DNA from: Solirubrobacter sp963724195
Lineage (GTDB): Bacteria; Actinomycetota; Thermoleophilia; Solirubrobacterales; Solirubrobacteraceae
DNA length: 64,000 bases
Reading direction: 5' to 3'
Assembly (NCBI GenBank): GCA_963724195.1
Contig: CAVRTQ010000027.1
Span: 124,001 to 188,000, forward strand
This document shows positions 36,140-45,393 of this stretch, one piece after another. How positions within the stretch are numbered: the first letter of the stretch is position 1; every line of letters starts with the position of its first letter. Under the pieces are notes generated by a model that was given only the letters and a program-made list of their open reading frames with translations, made no database searches and was not told where the DNA came from. Made by a program: the position numbers and the translations under genes.

Positions 36140-36684
36140 CGACGGCCTCCCGGAGCTTGGTCATGGCGCGGCTGAGGAGCGTGCCGGCGTTGGACACGCT
36201 GACGCCGAGCACGTCGGCGATCTCGGCGTTGGACAGATCGGCGTGGAACTTGAGCGCGATCACCTCGCGGTCGCGCGCGGCCAGCGTGGCCAGCGCGGCG
36301 CGGACGGCGTCGCGCTCGGCGGCGAGCTCGGCCGCCTCGTCGGGACCGGGCTCGGAGGGCGGATCGGGGAGCGCGGTCGTCAACGCGCGCTTGCGCCGGC
36401 GCAACTCATCCAGCGCCGCGTTGCGGACGATCCCGAACAGCCACGCGCGCGGCGAGCCGCGGCGGGCGTCGAAGCGTGAGCGCTTCTTGTAGGCGCGCTC
36501 GAACGCAGGAGGCGGTCACGTCTTCAGCCGCCGCACCGTCACGCAGGAGCGTTGCGGCGTAGGCGAAGACGTCGTCCCGCGATTCGCGGTACAGCGCGTC
36601 GAAATCGAGCGCGCGATCCGCAGTGGCGGGAAGGGTCGCGGTGGTGGCCGTCACACCCTCACTACGACTGTCTGAAGGATCCAT
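36132..36684 (-). CDS. ECF sigma factor (frameshifted)
   Basis: The N-terminal part has sigma region 2 (DFDALYRESRDDVFAYAATLLRD, EDVTA). The C-terminal part has region 4: LAARDREVIALKFHADLSNAEIADVLGVSVSNAGTLLSRAM. An extra T near 36505 splits the two; without it the sequence reads SAFERAYKKRSRFDARRGSPRAWLFGIVRNAALDEL, which joins region 2.4 to the linker. The ATG at 36684 is used. The downstream DUF4349 gene overlaps this gene and may be a regulatory partner. Confidence 0.88.
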
Positions 36685-36711
36685 CACAAGCGCGCTAGAT
36701 TCTTCGCCTCG

Positions 36712-37179
36712 ATGCTGCGTGTTCTGGTGGTTGCCTTGGCTTTGACGGTGTTGCTGCCAGGCGTCGCCGCGGCCAAGGAGCCGGCAGCGGTGTGGGCCAC
36801 GGTCAACGTCTGCGACACGGCCAAGCAGCCTGACGCGATCGGGCTGCGCGCGTCGATGCCCGGCACACCCAAGGGTGCGCGGCTCTCGATGCGCTTCCAG
36901 GTCGAGTACCGGACGGCGGACGGGCGCTGGGACGACGTCGAGGACGCCGACTCAGGCTGGCGCGCCGTCGGCACCGCGAAGGGCGCGCCGGTCGAGTACG
37001 GCTGGAGCTTCACGTTCGCGAAGCGTTCCACGCCGGTCACGCTCCGCGGCGTCGTGAAGTTCCGCTGGCGCCAGGGCGACAGGCTCCCGCGCCAGCAGGA
37101 GGTCGCCACCGAGGCCGGGCACGCCTCCAAGGCCGGCTCGGACCCGGCGGGTTACTCCGCCGCCACCTGCGTTTTGTGA
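36712..37179 (+). CDS. Small secreted hypothetical protein
   Basis: The 155-aa protein has a clear signal peptide (MLRVLVVALALTVLLPGVAAA) and a beta-rich mature part with two cysteines (VNVCDTAKQP and the C-terminal AATCVL), perhaps one disulfide. YRTADGRWDDVEDADSGWRAVG is Trp-rich. The family is not recognised. It is divergent from the ECF sigma gene with a 27-bp gap, so it may be a target of that sigma factor. That is inference. Confidence 0.6.
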   Translation: MLRVLVVALALTVLLPGVAAAKEPAAVWATVNVCDTAKQPDAIGLRASMPGTPKGARLSMRFQVEYRTADGRWDDVEDADSGWRAVGTAKGAPVEYGWSFTFAKRSTPVTLRGVVKFRWRQGDRLPRQQEVATEAGHASKAGSDPAGYSAATCVL

Positions 37180-37863
37180 TGGGCCGAAGAGGCGCGGGTC
37201 GTTGGTGATCACGCCGGTGACGCCGAGGCGCTCGAGCTTGACGATGCGCGGCCCGTCGTCGACGGTCCAGACGTAGAGCTCGCCGCCGGACTCCTTGATG
37301 GCTCGCACCAGGCGCGGGGTGACGAGCCGCCAGTGGGCCATGATCGCGTCGCAGCGGCCCGCCGAGATGTGGGCGCGCGCCGCGGACGGCAGCTTCGTGC
37401 GCACCCACGCGGCGCCGGCGTAGGCCGGGAGCTTGGTCACCAGCGACTGCGTCGGGTCGTTCTTCAGCCGCGGGACGCTCCAGCCCAGGCGCAGCCGCGG
37501 CTCCAGCGCGCGCAGGACGATCAGCGACCGCATCCACATCGTCGAGACGAGCGTGCGTTCCACGAGCCCGTACTCGCGCAGCGCGTTGACGGCGCGCTCC
37601 TCGTAGCCCGGGAGCTTGAGGTCCACGTCGAGCTCGATCCCGTCGAACGCGCTGCTCGCGAGGTGGGCGAGGCCCTCCTCGAGCGTCGGCGCGCCCTCGG
37701 TGTGCTCGTAGTCGTGGGCGAGCAGCAGCTCGCCCCGGTGCTCGAGCACGTCGAACTCGATCATGTCCACGCCGTGGGCCAGCGCGGCGTCGAACGACGC
37801 GGGCGTGTTCCCGGGGACGATGAGGTCGGCGCCCTTGTGTCCGATCCGTCTCAGCGCTGACAT
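37152..37863 (-). CDS. Glycerophosphodiester phosphodiesterase (GDPD) family protein (frameshifted C-terminus)
   Basis: The protein (about 237 aa) has the GDPD TIM-barrel motifs: RIGHKGADLIVPGNTPASFDAAL, with the His-Lys/Gly pair and GNT, EFDVLEHRGELLLAHD with the catalytic Glu-x-Asp and His, and VTGVITNDPRLF at the end. It hydrolyses glycerophosphodiesters to glycerol-3-phosphate. One extra C near 37185 shifts the last residues; with it removed the sequence ends LFGHHKTQVAAE at the TAA at 37152. The start ATG 37863 overlaps the end of the Nei gene. Confidence 0.85.
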
Positions 37864-38624
37864 CGTGGACACCAGTATGTAACGCGGTTGTCGTCGCCTT
37901 GCCCGCGGGACCGGATCTTTGACAACTTGCCGCAGCGCGGGCAGTCCTGGCCGACGGTGCCGTAGACGACCTTGAAGCGCTCCTGCATCCCGTCGCGGGC
38001 GGACTGCTGCATCCGCGGGCGGGTCAGGCGGAGGATCCGGAGCACCTCCTCGTCGGACACGTCGCCCGTGCGCCGCCACGGGTCGATCTCGGCGTCGAAG
38101 CAGCCCTCGACCTTCCACAGGTTGCCGATCCCGGCCAGGATCCGCTGGTCCAGGAGCGAGTCGCCGATCGGCCGGGTCGGGTCGTCCTCGCGCAGCCGGC
38201 GCAGGATGCCCGCCTCGTTGAGCTCCGGCGCGAGGATGTCCGGGCCGAGCATCGCCAGCCGCCGGTCGAAGCGCGTGCGGCTGTCGGTCATCAGCTCCAG
38301 CACCGGGCCGTTGATCTGCGCGACGAGCATGTTCCCGCGGCGCAGGATCAGCCACGTGTTGCGCGGCGTGCGCCAGTCGCCCGGGCGGACGCGCCACTTG
38401 CCGGTCATCCGCAGATGGCTGTGGATCGTCAGCCCGTTGTCGAAGCGGATGAAGAGGTGCTTGCCGTGCGCGTCGACCGAGCGGACGGCGGCTCCGGCGA
38501 GCTTCTGCGGCCAGCGGTCGCGCCCGAAGCGCGGGTGCGGCGTCTCGATCGAGTCCGGCACGTGCCCCTGCAGCACCGGGCGGATCTTGTTCGCCGCGTA
38601 GTGGATGGTGTCACCTTCGGGCAC
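37851..38624 (-). CDS. nei: Nei-type DNA glycosylase/AP lyase (Fpg/Nei family)
   Basis: The 257-aa protein begins MPEGDTIHYAANKI, with the invariant N-terminal Pro-Glu of the Fpg/Nei family; the PEGDT form is typical of Nei/endonuclease VIII. It contains HLRMTGKWRV and a C-terminal zinc finger with CPRCGK and CPRCQR. It removes oxidised bases, mainly pyrimidines, and nicks the strand. The upstream PIN gene overlaps its start by 14 bp and the GDPD gene overlaps its end by 13 bp, so all three are probably one transcript. Confidence 0.93.
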   Translation of the reverse strand: MPEGDTIHYAANKIRPVLQGHVPDSIETPHPRFGRDRWPQKLAGAAVRSVDAHGKHLFIRFDNGLTIHSHLRMTGKWRVRPGDWRTPRNTWLILRRGNMLVAQINGPVLELMTDSRTRFDRRLAMLGPDILAPELNEAGILRRLREDDPTRPIGDSLLDQRILAGIGNLWKVEGCFDAEIDPWRRTGDVSDEEVLRILRLTRPRMQQSARDGMQERFKVVYGTVGQDCPRCGKLSKIRSRGQGDDNRVTYWCPRCQR

Positions 38625-39045
38625 GGCGGCCCTTCGCCCAGTCGAGCAGCTCGGCGCTGGTCCACACGTCGTTGCCGAGGTCGTGCGCCTCGCGGGCGAG
38701 GCGCCGGTCGTCGGTGACGAGCAGGTCCGCCCGCGCGGCCGTGGCGTCGGCGATCAGCGAGTCCTGGAAGTGGCGCACGTCGCGCATACGGGCGTAGTGG
38801 CTGTTCGCGTTCACCCGCGCCTGGCCGGTGCGGGCGACGCCGTCGACCGTCACCGAGGAGGGCACGACCGTGCGCGGAAGCCGCTGCAACGCCTTGCGGC
38901 GCACGGCGTCGCGGATCGCCGCCACCTGATCCTCCTGCACGTGGGTGGTGAGCAGCGCCAGCTCACCGAGGCGGACGGCCTCGAGCACGGCTGCCCGACC
39001 GTCGGGGTCGTCGTGCAGCGCGTCGAACACCATCGTGTCGATCAT
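38611..39045 (-). CDS. PIN-domain protein (divergent from the retron)
   Basis: The protein (about 144 aa) begins MIDTMVFDALHDDPDGRAA, with the first catalytic Asp of a PIN nuclease, and contains LLTTHVQEDQVAAI and DSLIADATAARADLLVTDDRRLA, supplying further acidic residues. PIN proteins are metal-dependent RNases often used as toxins. No antitoxin-like small gene sits beside it. It is transcribed away from the retron RNA, sharing the 108-bp gap 39046-39153. Alternatives for the start are GTG 39048 and a GTG further upstream. A housekeeping role with Nei is equally possible. Confidence 0.72.
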   Translation of the reverse strand: MIDTMVFDALHDDPDGRAAVLEAVRLGELALLTTHVQEDQVAAIRDAVRRKALQRLPRTVVPSSVTVDGVARTGQARVNANSHYARMRDVRHFQDSLIADATAARADLLVTDDRRLAREAHDLGNDVWTSAELLDWAKGRRARR

Positions 39046-39100
39046 CACCCTGCGGATCACGCCGCGAGTATGGCGAGCTCGCCCTGCGGGCTCGTCGCCA

Positions 39101-39131
39101 GGGAGTTGTGGCCCAGGGGGCCAAAACTCCC
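39101..39131. promoter_or_regulatory. Strong hairpin between PIN gene and retron RNA
   Basis: Outer arms GGGAGTT (39101-39107) and AACTCCC (39125-39131) are perfect complements; inner arms TGGCCC (39109-39114) and GGGCCA (39118-39123) are also perfect, with a single G-A mismatch between them and a 3-nt loop AGG. It lies 23 bp before the a1 repeat. A -10-like TAGGGT (39140-39145) follows. It could be an operator, a terminator against read-through into the retron, or part of the RNA. Confidence 0.55.
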
Positions 39132-39153
39132 GCCGTGTGTAGGGTTGAGCGCC

Positions 39154-39309
39154 GCGACGATGCCGGCCCGAGCGCACACCCCGGTGTGTCTCCGGGGTTT
39201 CCCCGGGGAGATCGCAGTACCAGAGACAGTGCATCGCGTGTGCGCGGCTGCGCCGGTCCCGGGCAGTGGCGCACACGCACGACAGGAGCCGTCGGGCCGG
39301 CGTTGTCGC
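39154..39309 (+). ncRNA. Retron msr-msd RNA (predicted)
   Basis: A 156-nt region is bounded by complementary ends. The a1 arm GCGACGATGCCGGCCCGA (39154-39171) pairs with the a2 arm TCGGGCCGGCGTTGTCGC (39292-39309) in 18 bp with two G-U wobbles. An AGC (A at 39171, candidate branching G at 39172) follows a1, as in known retrons. Two short msr stem-loops follow: CACAC/GTGTG (39175-39188) and CCGGGG/CCCCGG (39192-39206). A long msd hairpin has 10-bp arms GCGTGTGCGC (39236-39245) and GCGCACACGC (39269-39278), with an inner 5-bp stem GCTGC/GCAGT. The reverse transcriptase gene begins at or just after a2. Confidence 0.82.
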
Positions 39310-40510
39310 TGACGCACCGCGAAACGGCCCGCGTTCTCGCCGCCGCCTTCCTCGCCGGGGAGTGGGAGAGCGACGCCATGGCGGAGCAGGCGCGGCTGCG
39401 CGCTGGGGAAGCGCGTGTGGCTCCGGCGCGTCGCCGGCGAGGTGCTGGCCGCCTATCACCGCCCGCCGCGTGACCGGCCGCGGGAGCTCGCCGCGTTCAT
39501 CGCCACGCGGCTGGACGGCGTGCGCCGGCCGCCGCGGGTGCTGCGCGAGCCGATCTTCCACCCCGAGATGGCCCCGACCCGCTGGCCGGTGCCGCGGATC
39601 GACACCGTCGGCGACCTGGCGGAGCGACTCGAGCTGGACCCCGGGCAGCTCGCCTGGCTCGCCGACGTCAAGGGGCTCGAGCGCCGGGCCACCGGGAAGC
39701 TGCGCAACTACACCTACGTGCGCGTGCCGCGCCGGCACGGTCCGCCGCGCGTGCTGGAGCGCCCGAAGCTGCGGCTGAAGGAGATCCAGCGCTGGATCCT
39801 GCGCGAGCTGCTCGTCTGGATCCCGCCGCACGACGCCGCGCACGGGTTCGTCCGCGGCCGCTCGGCCCGCACGCCACGCCGCCCTGCACACCGGCCGCCG
39901 GGTCGTGCTGGCGCTGGACCTCGAGGACTTCTTCGCGTCCGTCGCCGCGGCGCGCGTCTACGGCATCTTCCGCACCGCGGGCTATCCCGAGGCCGTCGCG
40001 CACACGCTGACCGGGCTGTGCACGAACGTCGTGCCCGTCGAGGAGTCCGTCCCGGGCGAGTTCCGGCTGTCGCGCCGGCTCGCGACGCCGCACCTGCCCC
40101 AGGGCGCGCCCACCTCGCCGGCGCTGGCCAACCTCGTCGCCTTTCACCTCGACGCGCGGCTCACCGGCCTCGCCGCCGCGCTCGGTGCCCGCTACTCGCG
40201 CTACGCCGACGACCTGACGTTCTCCGCCGACCACTACCTGCGCCCGCCGCACGACGCGATCGCGACCATCGCCCGCGCCGAGGGCTTCCGCGTGAACGCG
40301 GCCAAGACGCGCCTGATGGGCCGCGGCTCCCGCCAGCGCGTCACCGGGATCGTCGTCAACGCCCACCCGAACATCGCGCGCGCCGAGTACGACCGCCTGA
40401 AGGCGATCATCCACCGCGGCGACTACGACCGCGCCGAGATCCTGGGCCGGATCGCCTGGGTCGAGCACCTGAACCCGGCCCGCGGCGCGAAGCTCAGGTC
40501 GTCAATGTGA
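39303..40510 (+). CDS. Retron-type reverse transcriptase (two frameshifts)
   Basis: The protein (about 401 aa from TTG 39303) has an N-terminal helical extension and the retron RT core: LKEIQRWILRELLVWIPP, AHGFVRGRSA, VVLALDLEDFFASV, LPQGAPTSPALANLVAF, the catalytic YADD (40202-40213) in RYSRYADDLTFS, and the retron-specific VTG (40340-40348) in QRVTGIVVNAHPN. Group II intron maturase and endonuclease domains are absent. An extra G near 39395 and an extra A near 39875 shift the frame; with them removed the sequence reads SARRHAALHTGRR. An AGGAG at 39284-39288 lies in the RNA just before a2. ATG 39378 is an alternative start. It makes msDNA from the upstream RNA, primed from the branching G. 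Confidence 0.88.
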
Positions 40511-43500
40511 GCTTGCGCGGGCCGGCGCGGAAGCCGAGCTCGAGCAGCAGCTCTTCCCACGAGGAGCCCACCACGGGCTCGCCGTCGACCTTCTCCAGCG
40601 CGAGCCGCTTGATCCGGCCGCGCTTGACCGCGTCGACCAGGGCGGCGAGCGACGGCTCCACGCGCGGATCGTCAGCCGGCACGAGCACCTGCACGCCCTT
40701 GCCGCCCTTCTCCACGAACAGGACGGGCTCGGCGCCCGCCAGCACGACGTAGGCGCCCGCGGCGCGGGCCGGGCGGCGCGGCGTGTCCGGCCACTTCAGG
40801 ACCGCGCCGTAGGGCTGCGCCGGGTCGGTGGCGGCGAGCACGATCGGCGGGGCCGCGTCGTCGTCCTTCTGCGCGCGCAGGCGCTCGACGGCGCCCGGGA
40901 GCGCGAACTGCGCGCCGCCGAGGCCTTCGACGAAGTAGCCGCGCCGGGCGACGCCGATCGTCTCCAACGCCGCCAGCGAGTCGTACAAGCTCGAAAAGCC
41001 GCCCGGGATGCCCTCGGCCAGCACCTGCTCGCGCGTGACGATGCCGTAGCGCTCCAGCAGCAGCTCCGCCTGGGTGCGGCGCCGGGCGACGGGATCGTCG
41101 TCGCCGGCCCGGAACAGCGCCGGCGTGAGCGACCAGCGGCCCTGCACGGCCGGCTGCGCGCCGCTGCGCCGCCGCGAGCCGAACGTGCGCTTGCGTTCCG
41201 CCCGTGCGCGCTGCGACCACTGCGGCGTCGAGGCCGCGAGCTTCGGAGAGCGCAGCGGCGCGAACGCGTCGTTGGTGGCCTCGCTCGCCCACACGAGATC
41301 CCAGAGCCCGTTCTGGAGCTCCTCGGTCGGGAAGCCGCTGATGTCCGCGATGAGGTCGGAGAAGAAGCACGCGCCGGCCCGCAGGCGCTCGCGGATGGCC
41401 TCGTGCACCGGCTCGGTCGGGGAGTCCGCGGGCTTCGGCGGCGGGCCGATCAGCGGCGCGTCGTCGCGGAAGTACAGCGCCACACGGCCAGAGCGCCGCC
41501 CGAGCGCGCCCGCGCCGACCCACACGACCTCGCCGGACGCGCACAGCTGGTCCAGCCACGCGGGGGAGTAGGCGCCGGTGCGGCGTGGCAGCAGGTCGCG
41601 CTCCCACACCTCCAACGGCAGTGGCAACCCCTGGAGCGGAACGAGGATCTCGCGCAGCCGGTCGATCCCCGCGCCGGCCGGCGGGTGGCGGTCGATGCCC
41701 TGCCAGTTGGCCAAGAAGCGCGCGAGGGCGCGCTGGTCGGCCGGCTCGATCTCCGCGCGCAGGGCGGCGAGGGAGGCGCGGCGCAGGCGGCGCAGCACCT
41801 CCGGGTCGCACCACTCGCGCGTGGTCCCGCCGGGGCGCAGCTCGCCGCGGACGAGGGTGCCGGACTGCTCGAGCCGTTCGAGCACGGGCGTGAAGTCCAG
41901 GCCGTAGCGGTCGCGCAGCGCGCGGCTCTCGAACGGGCCGTGCGTCCGGGCGTAGCGCTTGACGAGCCGCTCCATCGCGTCCGGGACGTCGGCGATGAAC
42001 GCCTCCGGCAGGCCCGAGGGCGGCACGGCGCCCAGCGCGTCCCGGTAGAGCCCGGCGTCCTCGGCCGCGACCCAGCGCTGCTCGCCGCCGACGCGCAGGA
42101 ACACGGCCCGCCGCTCGCCCTTGAGCTGCTGCAGCCAGGCGTCGGTGCCGCCGCGGGCGAGCGCCTCGTCGAGCGTGAGGTCGCCGACGCGGCGCAGCAC
42201 GTCGTGCACGGCGTCCACGGAATCCGCGCGCGTGCGCTCCGAGAGCCGCTGCAGGTCGGCCTCGACCGTGTCCAGCGCGCCCGGGTCGATCAGCTCGCGC
42301 AGCTCCTCCTGCCCGAGCAGCTCGCGCAGGAGCTCGCGGTCCAGCGCCAGCGCGGCGGCGCGGCGCTCGGCGTTGGGCTGGTCGCCCTCGTACATGTACG
42401 TGGCGACGTAGTCGAACAGCAGGCCGGAGGCGAACGGCGAAGCGGTCTCGGTCTCCACCGGCACCAGCGAGATCTCGCGCCGGTGCAGCTTGGTCAACAG
42501 CTCGTGCAGGCCGGGCAGGTCCAGCACGTCGCGCAGGACCTCGCGGTAGGTCTCCAGCACGATCGGGAACTGCGCGTAGCGGCGCGCGACCTCCAGCAGC
42601 GACTGCGACTTCAGCCGCTGCTGCCACAGCGGGGTTCTCCGCCCGGGGTAGGCGCGCGGGATCAGCAGCGCGCGGCCCGCGTTCTCGCGGAAGCGGGCGC
42701 CGAACAACGCGCTGCCGCCCAGCTCGCCCACGACGAGGTCCTCGAGCTCGTCCGGGTCGATCAGCATCAGCTCCTCGCCGGGCGCCTCGTCGGCGTCGGG
42801 GAGGTGGACGATGATGCCGTCGTCGGACCAGATCGCGTCGGACTCCAGCCCGTACTCCTCGCGGATCCGGGCGGAGAGCGCGAGGCCCCAGGCGGCGTGC
42901 ACCCGGCCGCCGAACGGCGACAGGACGCACACCCGCCAGTCGCCGATCTCGTCCCGGAAGCGCTCGATCACGATCGTCTTGTCGGACGGGATGACCCGCG
43001 TGGCCTCCTGCTGCTCGCGCAGGAACTGGACGAGGTTGACGGCGGCCTTCTCGTCCAGATGGTGGCTCTCCGCGAGGGCTGAGGGCTCCTGATCGACCGC
43101 CCAGCGCGCGAACGCGCCGATCGCCTCGCCGAGCTCGCGCGGGCGGCCGAGCCCGTCGCCCTTCCAGAACGGGACCGCGCCCGGCACGCCCGGCGCGGGC
43201 GTGACGATCACGCGGTCACGCGTGATCTCCTCGATCCGCCACGACGAGGCGCCGAGCAGGAAGGTCTGGCCGGGCCGCGCCTCGTAGACCATCTCCTCGT
43301 CGAGCTCGCCCACGCGGCGGCCGTCCGGGAGGTTCACGGAGTACAGGCCGCGGTCCGGGATCGTGCCCGCGTTGGTGATGGCCAGCGCGCGCGAGCCCTT
43401 GCGGGCGCGGATGTTGCCGTTCACGCGGTCCCAGACGATCCGCGGCCGCAGCTCCCCGAACTCCTCTGATCGGGTACCGCCCGTCGAGCATGTCCAGGAC

Positions 43501-44853
43501 GTTCTCGAGCTGCTGGCGCGAGAGCTCGGAGTACGTGTAGGTGCGGGCGAGCATCGCCGCCAGCTGGTCGACCGGCAGCGGCGTGTCCTCGTCGGTGGCC
43601 GCCATCGCCACGATCTGCTGCGCGAGCACGTCCAGCGGGTTGCGCGGGACGACCGTCGTCTCGATCTTGCCCTCGCGCATGCGTTGCGCGACCACCGCGC
43701 ATTCGAGGAGATCCGCGCGGAACTTCGGGAAGATCCGGCCCTTCGACGTGTCGCCGACGTTGTGGCCGGCGCGGCCGATCCGCTGCAGGCCCGCGGTGAC
43801 GGACTTCGGCGACTCGACCTGCAGCACGAGGTCCACGGCGCCCATGTCGATGCCGAGCTCCAGCGACGACGTCGCCACCAGGCACGGCAGCTCGCCGGCC
43901 TTGAGCATCTCCTCGACGATCAGCCGCTCCTCGCGGGCGAGCGACCCGTGGTGGGCGCGGGCGATCGGCTCCTCGGCGATCTCGTTCAGCCGCAACGCCA
44001 GCCGCTCCGCCGCGCGCCGGTTGTTGACGAAGATCAGGGTGGAGGTGTGCTCCTTGACGAGCTTGAGCAGCTCGGGGTAGATCGCCGGCCAGATCGACTT
44101 GCGCGTGGCCTCCTGGCCCGCGAACGGATCCAGCTCCAGGTCCATCGACTCCGGCTCGACCATCGACTCCACCGGCACGTGGATCTTCAGGTCCAGCGGC
44201 TTGCGCATGCCGGTGTCCACGATCGTGGCCTTGCGCTTGGGCCCGACCATGAACCGGCCCACCTCTTCGAGCGGGTTCTGCGTGGCGGACAGGCCGACGC
44301 GCTGCACGTCCCGGCCCGCCTGCTCCACCAGCCGCTCCAGCGTGATCGCCAGGTGCGCGCCGCGCTTGGTCTGCGCGACCGCGTGGATCTCGTCCAGGAT
44401 CACGGTCTCCGTGCCCTCGAAGATCGCCCGGGCGCCGCTCGTCAGCATCAGATAGAGCGACTCGGGCGTGGTGATCAGCACGTCGGGCGGGTGCTTGACC
44501 ATGTCCCGCCGCTCCTTCTGCGGCGTGTCGCCGGTGCGGATGGCGACGTTCAGCTCCGCCCCGATCCCGCGCAGCGGCGCGCGCAGGTTCTTCTCCACGT
44601 CGTAGCTCAGCGCCTTCAGCGGCGAGACGTACACGAGCCGCGTCTGCTCGTGCGTCGGGTTCGCCACGAAGCGGTCCAGCCCGTACAGGAACGCGGCCAG
44701 CGTCTTGCCCGAGCCGGTCGGCGCGGAGATCAACACGTGCTCGCCCGTCGCGATCGCCGGCCACGCCTGCGCCTGGGCTTCCGTCGGGCCCGCGAACGCC
44801 CGCCCGAACCACTCCCGAACCTGCGGTGTGAACTGAGCGAGCGGATCGGTCAT
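40494..44853 (-). CDS. lhr: Lhr-type large ATP-dependent helicase (frameshifted)
   Basis: About 1450 residues. N-terminal superfamily 2 helicase: SAPTGSGKTLAAFLYGL (Walker A, about residue 45), ILDEIHAVAQTKRGAHLA (DEIH), LSATQNPLEEVGRF, and motif VI GLQRIGRAGHNVGD. The Lhr-specific winged-helix and beta-barrel regions and a long C-terminal domain follow, ending GFRAGPRKLTLTT. An extra A near 43466 splits the two ORFs; without it the sequence reads YPSEEFGELRPRIVWDRV. Lhr helicases translocate on ssDNA and unwind RNA-DNA hybrids in repair. The stop overlaps the retron RT gene by 17 bp (convergent). Confidence 0.9.
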
Positions 44854-44874
44854 GGACCGAAGAACACTACGACC

Positions 44875-45393
44875 TCAGCCCGACGGAAAGATCAAAACGG
44901 ACACGCCGATCGCGATCAAGGCGACGGGCACGGCGAACCGGCCGAGCCGAGCGATCGCGGCGGCGACCGGCGGCCGCGTGGCGAGCCAGCGCGCGAGCAG
45001 GCACCACGGCACGATCAGCGCCGCGAAGACCGCGATGAACAGCGCCGTGTTGCCCGTCGCGAACACGGGCGGGAGCACGCCGACGTCGTCCACGCCGCCG
45101 GCCAGCGCGATCGCGGCCACGCTCGGCGTTCCGAGCGGCGGGTGCTCCTCGTCGCGCTCGAGCAGCTCCTTGAGGCCGATCGCGATCGGGAGCAGCCCGA
45201 GCCAGCGCAGCGCGTCCGCCGGCACGAGCGTCGCCACGCCGGCCGCGAGCACCGCGATCACGGCCCAGGCGAGGTACTGGCCGGCGACGAGGCGGCCGAA
45301 GGTCACGCCGCTCGCCACGAGCAGCCCCAGCAGTGCCAGGTCGTCGAGGTTCGTGACGACGAACAGTCCGACGGCCTGGAGCACCGTGTTCAC
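44875..45393 (-). CDS. CadD-like cadmium resistance family transporter
   Basis: The 172-aa membrane protein begins GTG-AAC with VNTVLQAVGLFVVTNLDDLAL and has five or six hydrophobic helices, including the CadD-type NLDDL and GGVDDVGVLPPVFATG motifs. CadD proteins export cadmium or other divalent cations. The GTG overlaps the TGA of the MFS gene, so the two are translationally coupled. Confidence 0.8.
   Translation of the reverse strand: MNTVLQAVGLFVVTNLDDLALLGLLVASGVTFGRLVAGQYLAWAVIAVLAAGVATLVPADALRWLGLLPIAIGLKELLERDEEHPPLGTPSVAAIALAGGVDDVGVLPPVFATGNTALFIAVFAALIVPWCLLARWLATRPPVAAAIARLGRFAVPVALIAIGVSVLIFPSG

Noticed and set aside
39303..40510. Reverse transcriptase as part of a group II intron or diversity-generating retroelement
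   Set aside because: No maturase or HNH domain, no template-repeat pair, and a VTG motif plus an a1/a2-bounded RNA upstream, which is the retron pattern.
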